From Atopobium sp034113385 (GTDB taxonomy: Bacteria > Actinomycetota > Coriobacteriia > Coriobacteriales > Atopobiaceae): 64,000 bases of DNA. Of the stretch, positions 34,077 to 43,572 are shown piece after piece. Every line of letters begins with the position of its first letter. Within the stretch, counting starts at the first letter, position 1. A model generated the notes under the pieces. It searched no databases. It was not told the DNA's origin and saw only the letters and a list, made by a program, of their open reading frames with translations. The stretch covers positions 62,001-126,000 of the forward strand of contig NZ_JAXEXL010000011.1 in the NCBI RefSeq assembly GCF_034113385.1, read 5' to 3'. Both the position numbers and the translations under genes were made by a program.

Positions 34077-35681
34077 ATGGAAGCCCCCCAAGCACAACTA
34101 TCTCGTAGGCTATTTGTCCAAGCAATGGCTGCTGTAGGCGCAACATCTGCGTTTGCTTTAGCAGGTTGTAACTCCAAGCGTTCTGGCTCTGCTTCTGGCT
34201 CAGCGGGTGACTACACCATTACGTTGGCACAGGGTGCCGATCCGCGCGGTCTTGACCCCGCCTTGGTAGAGGATGGCGAGTCCGCCGAAGTAATAGTCCA
34301 AGTGTACGAGAATCTTTTGCAATATGAAGACACGAGCTGCTCTTTGCGTCCCTGTCTTGCTAAGTCTTATGAGGTCTCCGACGATGGTTTGACCTATACC
34401 TTCACTCTTCAAACTGGTGTAAAGTTCCATGACGGTACTGATTTTAATGCTGCTGCAGTAAAGGCAAATCTTGATCGACAGCTTGAGCCTAATCGTACTG
34501 AAGATATGCCCTATGCGTCGTTTACCTTTGGCTCCAAGGAGCAGAACAGCGGCATTGATTCTGTAGAAGCACCTGATGACACAACAGTGGTTATCAAGTT
34601 GCGCGCTGTCTCCACGGCTTTTCTTGCCAATCTTGCTATGAGTCTTGCTGCGCCTATTGCTTCTCCTAAGGCCATTGAGGCAGGCACGCTTAACGAGAAA
34701 CCCGTGGGCACTGGTCCCTTTAAGTTTGTGAGCTGGACAAAGAACTCTGACGTTAAGCTCGCGCGCTTTGAGGAATATTGGGATAAAGACAATGCTGCTA
34801 AACCAAAAAATGTTGTTATTCGCATTATTGCCGAGTCTGCTACGCGGGTAACTGCTTTGGCAAATGGTGAGGTAGACATCATTACTGGTATTGATGAGGC
34901 TGTAGTTGATCAGATTGAGTCCAACGGCAATAAGATTAGCCAGGCTGACGGCATGAACATTAACTATATGGCCTTTAATTGCACGTCTGAGTTGTTTAAG
35001 AACAAAGAGGCACGTATTGCTGTTGCTAAGGCAATTGATGTTCCTACCATTGTAGATAGTCTGTATAAGGGCTATGGTACCTACGCAAATTCTGTCATGC
35101 CTACGTGGATGGCTCCTTATGATAAGGATGTTGTTCAGACTGCGTATGACGCTGCAGCTGCTAAAGAAGAGCTGGCTAAGTTGGGTATTACAAAAATCAG
35201 CTGCATCACGTATTCCAATCCTCGTCCCTATAACGGCAAGGGTGGCACGGCTTTGGCAGAAGCTATTCAGGGATACTTGCGCGAAGCTGGCGTAGAGATG
35301 ACCATTGATCAATATGATTGGACGTCGTATAAAGATGCCGAAGTAAGAGGCAATTTTGATATTTGCTTCTATGGTTGGGTAGGTGACAACGGCGATCCAG
35401 ATAACTTTATGAATCTGCTTGCCGATACTGACCCATCCCTTAATGCTGCTCGTTTTAACAATGACGAGTACAAGAAGCTGATTGCTCAGGGTCTTCAGAC
35501 GCCTAACGGTAGTGCTCGTGACGATATCTATCTACAATGTGAAAAAATCATTGCTTCCGAGCAGCCATGGCTTCCCATCTCGCATGCAAAGGCATTGATT
35601 GGTTACAAGCAGGGCGTCGATGGTTTTGTTTTCCATCCAACGGGCAATACGTATTTGCGCAACTGCACTAAGTCTGCATAG
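34077..35681 (+). CDS. Peptide ABC transporter substrate-binding lipoprotein
   Basis: A 534-residue family 5 solute-binding protein of the OppA/DppA type that captures peptides (or nickel) outside the cell. The signal has twin arginines (10-11) in SRRLFVQAM and a lipobox LAGC with Cys31, so it is probably exported folded by Tat and then lipid-anchored. The family core appears in GLTYTFTLQTGVKFHDGTDF and the hinge regions after it. ATG 34077 follows AGAGGAAGG. Permeases and ATPases follow, but a strong terminator lies between, which usually sets excess binding protein over transporter. Ligand is not certain. Confidence 0.9.
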   Translation: MEAPQAQLSRRLFVQAMAAVGATSAFALAGCNSKRSGSASGSAGDYTITLAQGADPRGLDPALVEDGESAEVIVQVYENLLQYEDTSCSLRPCLAKSYEVSDDGLTYTFTLQTGVKFHDGTDFNAAAVKANLDRQLEPNRTEDMPYASFTFGSKEQNSGIDSVEAPDDTTVVIKLRAVSTAFLANLAMSLAAPIASPKAIEAGTLNEKPVGTGPFKFVSWTKNSDVKLARFEEYWDKDNAAKPKNVVIRIIAESATRVTALANGEVDIITGIDEAVVDQIESNGNKISQADGMNINYMAFNCTSELFKNKEARIAVAKAIDVPTIVDSLYKGYGTYANSVMPTWMAPYDKDVVQTAYDAAAAKEELAKLGITKISCITYSNPRPYNGKGGTALAEAIQGYLREAGVEMTIDQYDWTSYKDAEVRGNFDICFYGWVGDNGDPDNFMNLLADTDPSLNAARFNNDEYKKLIAQGLQTPNGSARDDIYLQCEKIIASEQPWLPISHAKALIGYKQGVDGFVFHPTGNTYLRNCTKSA

Positions 35682-35706
35682 CGCGAGCCGAATCTCGTGT
35701 ATTGGT

Positions 35707-35739
35707 AGCTCGAGCCGGCTTTGCGGCTCGAGCTTTTTT
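35707..35739 (+). terminator. Terminator between binding-protein and permease genes
   Basis: AGCTCGAGCCG and CGGCTCGAGCT form a perfect 11-bp stem with a 6-base loop, followed by six T residues. Partial read-through would give low permease/ATPase expression relative to the binding protein. Confidence 0.9.
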
Positions 35740-35800
35740 ACGCACATCTGATGCACGAATACCCAAATAACCTATTGTCCAATCATAAGGGGTGTATACG

Positions 35801-36817
35801 TTGATTAAGTACGTTGCAAAACGTTTGCTGCAGGCAATTCCCGTACTTATCGGCTTGTCCATCGTGGTATTTCTTATCATGCGCGTGTTTTCTCCTGATC
35901 CTGCACCTGTAGTTTTGGGAGAGCACGCTACTGCTCAGGCAAAAGAAGCCTGGCGAGAAGCCAATGGATTAAACGAGCCTATTGTTACGCAGTATCTAAA
36001 CTTTATAACTGGCGCACTGCGTGGTGATTTAGGCGCCTCATACTACACGCATGCTTCGGTTACTTCTGAGCTTGCTAGTCGCTTTCCAGCTACGGTTGAA
36101 CTTGCATTAGTAGCTATTGTCTTTGCCTCAGGCATCGGCGTGTTTTTAGGTGTTATATCTGCAGTACATAAAGGTTCTTTTATCGATGGCATGAGTATGA
36201 TTTTGGCACTCGTGGGAGTTTCCATTCCTATTTTTTGGTCGGGCGTACTCATGATTATTCTTTTTGCAGGTATATTGCATCTCTTGCCTTCGGGCGGGCG
36301 TATTGATCCTTTGTTAGCGCCTGTAGGTGGCACAGGGCTTTTCTTGATCGACACCTTGTTTTCTGGAGATGTGGAAGCTTTTCTTGATGCGCTTGCGCAT
36401 ATCTTTTTGCCAGCTTTGGCACTGTCTTTATATTCAATGGCAATCATTACGCGCATGACGCGTTCCAGTATGTTGGATACGCTCAATGAGGACTATGTAC
36501 GTACCGCTCGCGCTAAAGGTCTTTCTCGTGGGCGTGTACATCGTCATCATGCGCTGCGCAACGCACTTTTACCAGTGTCAACTGTTATTGGCTTACAACT
36601 TGGAAGTTTGCTTGGTGGTGCGCTGCTTACAGAGACTGTTTTTGCATGGCCTGGCATTGGTAAATATGTTGTTGATTGCATCCTTAAGTCAGACTTTCCG
36701 GTGGTACAAGGCGTAGTGCTTCTTATTGGTGTGATTTTTATTGTCATAAATCTTGCCGTTGATATCGTATACGCCTATCTTGACCCACGTATTAAATACT
36801 CCCAGGAAGAGAGGTGA
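35801..36817 (+). CDS. Peptide ABC transporter permease (OppB/DppB type)
   Basis: A 338-residue inner-membrane protein with about six segments. Begins MIKYVAKRLLQAIPVLIGLSIVVF, the typical first segment of DppB proteins (given here in parts: MIKYVAKRLL then QAIPVLIG), and carries the EAA loop DYVRTARAKGLSRGRV near residues 232-247, which binds the ATPases. TTG 35801 with AAGGGG eight bases before it is preferred over GTG 35792, which sits in that site. It overlaps the next permease gene region closely. Confidence 0.92.
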   Translation: MIKYVAKRLLQAIPVLIGLSIVVFLIMRVFSPDPAPVVLGEHATAQAKEAWREANGLNEPIVTQYLNFITGALRGDLGASYYTHASVTSELASRFPATVELALVAIVFASGIGVFLGVISAVHKGSFIDGMSMILALVGVSIPIFWSGVLMIILFAGILHLLPSGGRIDPLLAPVGGTGLFLIDTLFSGDVEAFLDALAHIFLPALALSLYSMAIITRMTRSSMLDTLNEDYVRTARAKGLSRGRVHRHHALRNALLPVSTVIGLQLGSLLGGALLTETVFAWPGIGKYVVDCILKSDFPVVQGVVLLIGVIFIVINLAVDIVYAYLDPRIKYSQEER

Positions 36818-36822
36818 GTTGC

Positions 36823-37752
36823 ATGTTAAACAAACAGATGGCTGACTCTTGTGATGCTAACGCTACCAGTTCTGCAGTACTAACAGATATACAAAAGCCA
36901 GAATCATTGTGGAAGGACGTGTGGTACTCGCTTTCTCACAACACTGCGGCGTTTGTAAGTTTTATTTTCATTGCTCTGATTGCTTTAGTTGCTTTGGTAA
37001 CAGCAATCTTTCCGCAGATTTTGCCTTATGACCCCTATGCGCAAGACCTAACTCAGTCCTTTGCTGCTCCAAGTGCTGCCCATTGGTTTGGCTGTGACCA
37101 ACAAGGGCGTGATATCTTCTCGCGTATTCTTATTGGTTCACAAATCTCTTTAAGTGTAGGATTGCTGTCTGTTGCCATTTCCTTAGTGGTTGGCGTTACG
37201 CTAGGAGCTCTTGCTGGCTATAAGGGCGGCAAAATAGACACATTTATTATGCGTATGATGGATATTATGCTTGCAGTTCCATCTATTTTGCTTGCTATTA
37301 CCTTTATGGCGGCGCTGGGCAAGGGCATTGATAAGGCTGTTATTGCAATTGGTTTGGTGTCTATTCCCGAATACGCTCGTATTGTTCGCTCACAAATCTT
37401 GGCAGTTAAGTCTAATGATTTTGTGGCAGCAGCTCAAATCATTGGTGATTCTGATGCCAAAATCATTTTTAGGCATATTTTGCCAAACGTTGCTCCTTCT
37501 ATTATTGTGCGAGCAACCCTTGGTATTTCGAGCGCTATTTTGGACGCAGCTGCTCTTGGTTTCTTAGGTCTAGGTGTTCAACCACCTCAGGCAGAGTGGG
37601 GAGACATGCTTGGCCGTGGCCGTAACTATATCTTCCAGGCGCCACATGCCATGATTTATCCTGGCTTTGCCATTACGCTTACTGTTTTGGCATTTAACCT
37701 GCTGGGTGATGGCGTGCGTGATGCCTTTGACCCAAAGAGTAGGAGACGCTAA
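36823..37752 (+). CDS. Peptide ABC transporter permease (OppC/DppC type)
   Basis: A 309-residue partner permease. It has a cytoplasmic N-terminus of about 35 residues, a first segment, the DppC motif HWFGCDQQGRDIFSRI (about 88-103), and the EAA loop PEYARIVRSQILAVK (about 184-198). ATG 36823 lies 5 bases after the oppB stop with GAGAGGTGAG before it; an in-frame GTG 9 bases earlier is possible. With OppB it forms the channel for peptides. Confidence 0.92.
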   Translation: MLNKQMADSCDANATSSAVLTDIQKPESLWKDVWYSLSHNTAAFVSFIFIALIALVALVTAIFPQILPYDPYAQDLTQSFAAPSAAHWFGCDQQGRDIFSRILIGSQISLSVGLLSVAISLVVGVTLGALAGYKGGKIDTFIMRMMDIMLAVPSILLAITFMAALGKGIDKAVIAIGLVSIPEYARIVRSQILAVKSNDFVAAAQIIGDSDAKIIFRHILPNVAPSIIVRATLGISSAILDAAALGFLGLGVQPPQAEWGDMLGRGRNYIFQAPHAMIYPGFAITLTVLAFNLLGDGVRDAFDPKSRRR

Positions 37753-37753
37753 C

Positions 37754-38734
37754 ATGGCACTTCTTGAAGTTACAGATTTGGTTACTGAGTTTCCTACTCG
37801 TAAAGGCACTGTCAAAGCAGTTGATGGCGTGAACTTCTCTATTGACCGTGGAGAAATACTTGCTGTAGTAGGAGAGTCTGGATCAGGTAAGTCCGTTACC
37901 TCACTTTCCATCATGGGATTGTTGCAAGAACCAGGACATGTTGCTGGTGGAAGCATTACCTTTGATGGCGTTGATTTACTTGCCTTAGACGATAAAGAGA
38001 TGGAGCACGTACGTGGGCAAAAAATTGCCATGATTTTTCAAGAGCCTATGACGTCGCTTAATCCGGTATATCGTGTGGGAGATCAAATTGTAGAAGCAAT
38101 TCAAACGCATACACCCATGAAGAAAAATGAGGCTTGGGAGCGTGCGGTAGAAATGCTACGTGTTGTAGGCATTCCTTCTCCAGAAGATCGCGCACGAGAT
38201 TTTCCCCATCAGATGAGTGGCGGTATGCGTCAGCGCGTCATGATTGCTATGGCACTCTCATGTAACCCTCAACTACTGATTGCAGACGAGCCTACAACAG
38301 CGCTTGATGTAACTATCCAGGCACAAATTCTAGACCTTATCTATAAGTTACGTGATGACTACGATATGGCCGTGCTGTTTATTACTCATGACCTTGGTGT
38401 TGTATCTGAAGTGGCAGATAACGTAGTAGTTATGTACTGCGGGCAAGTGGTGGAGCAAGCCAATAAAATGGCCTTGTTCGAGAAACCCTTGCATCCGTAT
38501 ACGCTGGGACTGCTTAACTCTATCCCTCGACTTGAGGATGAGGATGCTGCTCGTTTGTACACCATTAAAGGAACAGTCCCTAACCCTCTCGATATGCCTA
38601 AGGGTTGTCCCTTTTCAGATCGTTGTGACAAATGTTTTGACCGCTGCTTGAAGGAACGCCCAAAGCTCACGGCAGTTGCTAGTGACCCCACCCGTAAAGT
38701 ACGTTGTTTTCTTTATGACCAAAAGGAGGCCTAA
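37754..38734 (+). CDS. Peptide ABC transporter ATP-binding protein (OppD/DppD type)
   Basis: A 326-residue ATPase. Walker A GESGSGKS (40-47), signature MSGGMRQR, Walker B LLIADEPTTALD and H-loop His in LFITHDLG are present. The C-terminal extension has four cysteines (GCPFSDRCDKCFDRC), which in this family can hold an iron-sulfur or zinc site. ATG 37754 lies one base after the oppC stop with AGGAGA before it; the open frame upstream is inside oppC. oppF follows with a TAATG overlap. Confidence 0.94.
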   Translation: MALLEVTDLVTEFPTRKGTVKAVDGVNFSIDRGEILAVVGESGSGKSVTSLSIMGLLQEPGHVAGGSITFDGVDLLALDDKEMEHVRGQKIAMIFQEPMTSLNPVYRVGDQIVEAIQTHTPMKKNEAWERAVEMLRVVGIPSPEDRARDFPHQMSGGMRQRVMIAMALSCNPQLLIADEPTTALDVTIQAQILDLIYKLRDDYDMAVLFITHDLGVVSEVADNVVVMYCGQVVEQANKMALFEKPLHPYTLGLLNSIPRLEDEDAARLYTIKGTVPNPLDMPKGCPFSDRCDKCFDRCLKERPKLTAVASDPTRKVRCFLYDQKEA

Positions 38735-39879
38735 TGCATATGCAGGAAGTATCAGCTAAGCCTCTTGTTGAGGTTAAAAATTTGTCCAAAAGTTTTGTGG
38801 CAGACACCAACTTCTTTGGCCGCCCAACTTCATTTGTTCGTGCTGTAGATGACGTATCTTTTAAGATTATGCCTGGTGAAGCATTTGGTCTAGTTGGTGA
38901 ATCTGGTTGTGGCAAAACCACCATTGGAAAGATGTTGGTAGGTCTTCTTAAACCCTCAAGTGGTCGTATCTTCTTTGATGGACAGGATATTACCGACTAT
39001 ACCCGCGCTCAGCGTCGCGCGTTATGTACGGACATCCAGCTTATTTTTCAAGATCCCTATGCATCCCTCAACCCACGCATGACGGTTGCTCAAATAGTGT
39101 CTGAACCACTCATTACTAATAAAATCATGCCTGCAGAAGCAATAGATGCAAAAGTAAATGAACTTCTTGAGCGTGTGGGCATTCGTCCTGAACTCAAAAA
39201 TCGCTATCCTCATGAGTTTTCTGGCGGACAACGGCAGCGTGTAGGCATTGCACGCGCACTTTCGGTTAATCCAAAGCTCATTGTGTGCGACGAGCCAGTT
39301 TCTGCATTGGACGTTTCTATTCAGGCCCAAGTGCTCAACCTTCTTGATGACCTTAAAGAGGATATGGGTCTTACATATTTATTTATTGCGCATGGACTCA
39401 ACGTAGTAAAGCATGTATCTGATCGTGTTGGCGTCATGTATCTTGGTAAGCTCATGGAAATTGCGGACAAAAATGAACTGTATCGTGAACCACTGTGCCC
39501 CTATACTCAGGCTTTGCTTTCTGCAATTCCCTCGCCTGACCCCAAGCTCTCTCGCAAGCGCATTATTTTACAAGGAGATGTGCCCAGTCCTATTGACCCT
39601 CCGGTTGGATGTCGTTTTGCAAGCCGTTGCTTTGCCAAGATTGGTGCCTGCGATGTGGCACATCCAGACGTACGAGAAGTAACAACGAGGCATTTTTGCG
39701 CATGTCATCGCTATGATGACGCCCTCTTTAGTGACGTATCAAAAATTGCGCGAGAAATGCAATACGAGGCGGCGCGTCCTACGTATGGTAGGGGAGGCTG
39801 GGATGCAAATGCAGATCCCATTTCTGCAGACCCCGATACTCCAGAAGAAGCGCACGCAAAGGGAGATACCCTTCCTTAG
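38734..39879 (+). CDS. Peptide ABC transporter ATP-binding protein (OppF/DppF type) with acidic C-terminal tail
   Basis: A 381-residue ATPase: Walker A GESGCGKT (55-62), signature FSGGQRQR, Walker B LIVCDEPVSALD, His in LFIAHGLN (Gly in place of the usual Asp after His). A C-terminal cysteine cluster (GCRFASRCFAKIGAC) is as in OppD. After it a tail of about 45 residues rich in Asp, Pro and Glu goes beyond the usual family end. ATG 38734 overlaps the oppD stop and follows AAGGAGG. A terminator follows. Confidence 0.93.
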   Translation: MHMQEVSAKPLVEVKNLSKSFVADTNFFGRPTSFVRAVDDVSFKIMPGEAFGLVGESGCGKTTIGKMLVGLLKPSSGRIFFDGQDITDYTRAQRRALCTDIQLIFQDPYASLNPRMTVAQIVSEPLITNKIMPAEAIDAKVNELLERVGIRPELKNRYPHEFSGGQRQRVGIARALSVNPKLIVCDEPVSALDVSIQAQVLNLLDDLKEDMGLTYLFIAHGLNVVKHVSDRVGVMYLGKLMEIADKNELYREPLCPYTQALLSAIPSPDPKLSRKRIILQGDVPSPIDPPVGCRFASRCFAKIGACDVAHPDVREVTTRHFCACHRYDDALFSDVSKIAREMQYEAARPTYGRGGWDANADPISADPDTPEEAHAKGDTLP

Positions 39880-39911
39880 GAGTAATTTTACTCAGAAATG
39901 ATTCTAATAAG

Positions 39912-39941
39912 GCAGGTAGGCCCTGAGCTTACCTGCTTTTT
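39912..39941 (+). terminator. Terminator of the peptide transporter operon
   Basis: GCAGGTA pairs with TACCTGC (7 bp) around an 11-base loop, followed by five T residues. Confidence 0.8.
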
Positions 39942-40016
39942 ATTGAATAATGTCCAGAGCATTGGTTAGAATAAGCTCATAAGTATTCGCACAAAGCGAG
40001 ATTACCTTGGAGGAAT

Positions 40017-40976
40017 ATGGAGCCTACTCAGCTTCGTTTAACGATTCCAGATTCAGTGGACCTTACGGTGTTGATGGGACCAGCTGACTGTTTACTTCGT
40101 CATATTGAGCAAGCGTTTGATGCTCTTATTACAGTACGAGGAAATCAGGTGAGTGTCAGCGGCTCTCCTATGGAAGCCAATGGTGCTACTCAGGTATTTT
40201 CCCATTTAATTCGTCAGGTGTTAGATGGTGATGTGCCTACCACCTTGGATGTAGATGTACTTATTGAACAAGTCAAATCTGGCAGCACTCCTCCTGCTAC
40301 GCTTTCTGATGATATTCTTTTAACCTATCGTGGACGTGCGATTAGACCAAAAACAGTTGGTCAAAAGGCATACATTGATGCTATGCGCACGCATACCATC
40401 ACCTTTGGTATTGGACCTGCAGGTACCGGCAAAACATATCTTGCGATGGCCATGGCAGTGGCAGCGCTTAAGCGCCATGAGGTGGGGCGCATTGTTTTAG
40501 CGCGACCCGTGGTAGAAGCGGGGGAATCTCTGGGATTTTTACCAGGCACCTTAGAAGAAAAACTCGATCCCTATGTACGCCCCTTATATGATGCGCTTTT
40601 TGATATGACAGATATGGAGCGGGCTCATTCGCTTATTGAGCAAGGTGTTATAGAAATTGCACCACTTGCGTTTATGCGTGGACGTACCTTTAATGACTCA
40701 TTTGTTATTCTCGATGAGGCGCAAAATACCACACCAGAGCAAATGAAGATGTTTTTGACTCGTTTGGGCTTCTCGTCACGTTTTGTAATAACGGGAGATT
40801 TGTCTCAGCGCGACGTGCTGGGAAGTAATGGTTTGGAATCTGCTCAGCGCGTTTTGTCGCAGGTGAAGGATATTGATTTTATAGAGCTTACCCGCGCAGA
40901 CATCGTTCGTCACTCACTGGTGGCACGCATTGTGGATGCGTATGAAGAAGCCGATGCGCTCACAAGGAGATCTTAG
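40017..40976 (+). CDS. phoH: PhoH-like ATPase
   Basis: A 319-residue cytoplasmic P-loop ATPase. The Walker A GPAGTGKT (133-140), Walker B FVILDEAQN and TGDLSQRD motifs define the PhoH family; an N-terminal KH-like part (about 1-100) is typical of the longer form linked to RNA metabolism. It is followed at once by ybeY, as in most bacteria, which ties it to rRNA processing. The ATG follows TTGGAGG. Exact substrate is not known for the family. Confidence 0.92.
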   Translation: MEPTQLRLTIPDSVDLTVLMGPADCLLRHIEQAFDALITVRGNQVSVSGSPMEANGATQVFSHLIRQVLDGDVPTTLDVDVLIEQVKSGSTPPATLSDDILLTYRGRAIRPKTVGQKAYIDAMRTHTITFGIGPAGTGKTYLAMAMAVAALKRHEVGRIVLARPVVEAGESLGFLPGTLEEKLDPYVRPLYDALFDMTDMERAHSLIEQGVIEIAPLAFMRGRTFNDSFVILDEAQNTTPEQMKMFLTRLGFSSRFVITGDLSQRDVLGSNGLESAQRVLSQVKDIDFIELTRADIVRHSLVARIVDAYEEADALTRRS

Positions 40977-40977
40977 T

Positions 40978-41481
40978 ATGGCAGCAACACTTGATATGTT
41001 TTGCGAAGACAATGCCAATCCTGCAATAGACCAAGAAGAGGCGCTTGCTCTCTTTAATACCGTTTTGAAGGAGCGCGGTATTTCTCGTGAGTGTTCCATT
41101 TCATTGTCGTTTGTGTCCAATGACAGTATTGCAGAGCTTAATGAGGAGTGGCGTAATGTTGCTGCTCCTACGGATGTGCTTTCTTTTGAGATTGAACGTC
41201 CCGATGATCCTGATTTGGCAGATGGTGAAGTATGCGAGCTTGGTGATATTGTTATTGCGCCAGAGTATGTTGCGCGGCAAGCACATGACTTTGGCACTAC
41301 TCCCGCTGATGAGACACGCCTTATGTTGGTACATGGCCTTTTGCATTTATTAGGCTATGACCATATGGAAGAACACGATGCCAGTATCATGCAACGCATT
41401 GAGGATAAGGTATTACAGATGCTTCCTACAGATGGCACATTAAATAAGACGGTGCTTACGCGCCATCGTGAGGATGTATAA
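40978..41481 (+). CDS. ybeY: rRNA maturation endoribonuclease YbeY
   Basis: A 167-residue zinc endoribonuclease for 16S rRNA 3'-end processing and ribosome quality control. The metal motif H-x3-H-x5-H is seen in HGLLHLLGYDH (His119, His123, His129). ATG 40978 lies one base after the phoH stop with AAGGAGA in the phoH end; the frame opens earlier but inside phoH. dgkA starts directly after its stop. Confidence 0.95.
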   Translation: MAATLDMFCEDNANPAIDQEEALALFNTVLKERGISRECSISLSFVSNDSIAELNEEWRNVAAPTDVLSFEIERPDDPDLADGEVCELGDIVIAPEYVARQAHDFGTTPADETRLMLVHGLLHLLGYDHMEEHDASIMQRIEDKVLQMLPTDGTLNKTVLTRHREDV

Positions 41482-41856
41482 ATGATTCCTGAATCTACCC
41501 ATAATCATCCAAGCTTTAAAAAAAGCTTTGGTTTTGCCATTAAGGGTTGCATAACGGCTTTAAAAACCGAGCGCAATATTTGCGTGATGGTGGCGCTTGC
41601 GCTTGCTTCAATCATAGCGGGCTTTATAGTAAAACTTGATACTACTGGGTGGGTGGTTGTTCTGCTGGGCAGTGGCATGGTGCTATCTGCAGAACTCATT
41701 AACACCTCTATAGAGACTGTTGTAGATTTAGCTTCCCCAGAAATGCATCCTTTGGCGGCGCGTGCAAAAGATATTGCTGCTGCTGCCGTGTGGGTTCTTT
41801 GTATGTTTGTAGCCTGTGCGGGACTTCTTGTTTTTGCACGTGCGCTGTGTTGTTAG
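41482..41856 (+). CDS. dgkA: Diacylglycerol/undecaprenol kinase family protein
   Basis: A 124-residue membrane enzyme with three hydrophobic segments (about 31-48, 53-72, 98-120) and the catalytic signature ELINTSIETVVDLA with ARAKDIAAAAVW. In Gram-positive bacteria this family phosphorylates undecaprenol for the lipid carrier of wall synthesis. It is placed between ybeY and era, the usual order. ATG 41482 directly follows the ybeY stop. Confidence 0.92.
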   Translation: MIPESTHNHPSFKKSFGFAIKGCITALKTERNICVMVALALASIIAGFIVKLDTTGWVVVLLGSGMVLSAELINTSIETVVDLASPEMHPLAARAKDIAAAAVWVLCMFVACAGLLVFARALCC

Positions 41857-41865
41857 GAGTATGGT

Positions 41866-42777
41866 ATGACTGCTGAGTCTTCCAATACGTTTCATAGTGG
41901 ATTTGTTGCATTGGTTGGTCGTCCCAATGTTGGTAAATCAACGCTGCTCAATGCTTGTCTCGGTCATCGTATTGCAATTACAAGTCCTGTTGCGCAAACT
42001 ACTCGCAAGCGGCTGCGTGCAGTGGTTACTACGGATACCTCTCAACTTATTATTGTGGATACTCCAGGCTTACATAAGCCTAAGGATGCCTTGGGTAAAG
42101 AACTCAATCGAGCAGCGCTGGGTGAGCTTGCAGACGTAGATGTGGTTGCCTTGCTTATTGATGCCACTAAGCCTGTTGGCAGGGGAGATGAATGGGTTGC
42201 TGGACATGTAGCTGCTTCGCCTGCGTATAAGTTACTCGTAGTCACTAAGGCAGATATAGCCACGCCTGAGCAAGTGTCCTCTCAACTTGAAGCTGCTCAA
42301 GCGTTGGCACACTTTGATGATGTATTAGTTGTTTCAGCAGCAGAAAACTTCAACGTTGATGCCTTTATTTCATTGGTGTCTTCTCGCTTACCTGAAGGAC
42401 CCAAGTGGTTTCCTGATGATATGGAAACCGATGCTACCGATGAGGAGCTGGTGGCAGAGTTTGTTCGTGAGAAAGTTTTGCTTAATTGCAGGCAGGAGAT
42501 ACCTCACTCTGTTGGTGTGCTTTGCACGGATATTAGCTGGGCAAAAGATGGGCATGCTTCTATTGAAGCTACAGTTTTAGTAGAACGAGAAGGACAAAAG
42601 CGCATTGTTATTGGCCATGGTGGGCAGATGATTAAAACTATTGGTATGCAGGCGCGTAAAGATATCGAGCGCTTGTTTGGCGCACCGGTCTTTTTAGCCC
42701 TTGAAGTGCGCGTTCGTCCTGCATGGCGTCGTGATCAAAATGAAATTCGCCGTTTAGGCTATGACGCTGGTGAATAA
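41866..42777 (+). CDS. era: GTPase Era
   Basis: A 303-residue GTPase that binds the 3' end of 16S rRNA and supports 30S assembly. G1 GRPNVGKST (18-26), G3 DTPGL, G4 TKAD, and a C-terminal KH domain with GHGGQMIKTIGMQARKDIE. The ATG follows TTAGGAGTATGGT. The neighbours ybeY and recO are the usual ones. Confidence 0.96.
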   Translation: MTAESSNTFHSGFVALVGRPNVGKSTLLNACLGHRIAITSPVAQTTRKRLRAVVTTDTSQLIIVDTPGLHKPKDALGKELNRAALGELADVDVVALLIDATKPVGRGDEWVAGHVAASPAYKLLVVTKADIATPEQVSSQLEAAQALAHFDDVLVVSAAENFNVDAFISLVSSRLPEGPKWFPDDMETDATDEELVAEFVREKVLLNCRQEIPHSVGVLCTDISWAKDGHASIEATVLVEREGQKRIVIGHGGQMIKTIGMQARKDIERLFGAPVFLALEVRVRPAWRRDQNEIRRLGYDAGE

Positions 42778-42782
42778 AAGCT

Positions 42783-43532
42783 ATGCCTCGTGGTCGTACC
42801 TTTCGCACAAAAGGGATCGTGCTTCATAAGACAAAACTAGGTGAACAAGATATCATCCTTACTTTTTTGGCTGACGATGGTTCGCAGCATCAGGCTGTTG
42901 CTAAAGGTGCACGTAAACCAGGTGGTCGCTTGGCAGCGCGCTGCGATTTGTTTTGTGAAGTGGATTTCTTGCTGGCGCAAGGTCGCTCTTTGAATGTGGT
43001 GGCAGAAGCATCGCTTATAACTTCTCACCAGGTGTTGCGCACCAATTTGGAGCATATGAGCTGTGCGTCATGTGTGGTCGAGATTGCACAGCATAGTTCT
43101 TTTGAAGATGCACGCGATAGTTTTTTGTTTCCGCTGCTGTCTCGTGTGTTATTAGCAATTGAGCAGGCACATACAACCGAACAACTCGATTTGATTATTA
43201 CTGCGTATGTATTTAAGATTCTTGCCCACCAAGGATGGCGTGCTCAATTGGACGCATGCGTTGTCTGTGGAGACTCTGACGTGTCGCGTTTCTCGGCAGC
43301 TATGGGCGGTGTTGTGTGTGAAAGTTGTGCATCTCACATAGAGGGAGCCGAGTTGATTACACAAACAGAAATCAAATGGCTTGATGCTTTGTTGCATATG
43401 ACCTTTGATCAAATACTTGCAGTTCAGATTGATAAACAAACCGTTTTATATCTAATTTCGTTGGCGCATATTTGGGCGGTTACGCATCTGGATTGTCGTT
43501 TGCGCGCCTTTGAATATTATTTGTCCGTGTAG
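42783..43532 (+). CDS. recO: DNA repair protein RecO
   Basis: A 249-residue protein that helps load RecA on SSB-covered DNA. An N-terminal OB fold begins FRTKGIVLHKTKLGEQDIIL, and the C-terminal part has four cysteines (CVVCGDSD and CESC) for a zinc site. It starts 5 bases after era. An alternative short frame behind it belongs to the rpsO leader. Confidence 0.93.
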   Translation: MPRGRTFRTKGIVLHKTKLGEQDIILTFLADDGSQHQAVAKGARKPGGRLAARCDLFCEVDFLLAQGRSLNVVAEASLITSHQVLRTNLEHMSCASCVVEIAQHSSFEDARDSFLFPLLSRVLLAIEQAHTTEQLDLIITAYVFKILAHQGWRAQLDACVVCGDSDVSRFSAAMGGVVCESCASHIEGAELITQTEIKWLDALLHMTFDQILAVQIDKQTVLYLISLAHIWAVTHLDCRLRAFEYYLSV

Positions 43533-43572
43533 CGATTTTTGTATATTCCCAGCTTTTGTAGGGAGTTTTTGT

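Noticed and set aside
34200..35312. Long minus-strand open frame opposite the peptide-binding protein gene
   Set aside because: It lies fully antisense to a gene with clear family motifs, has no ribosome site and encodes a low-complexity basic chain; it is a by-product of codon bias.
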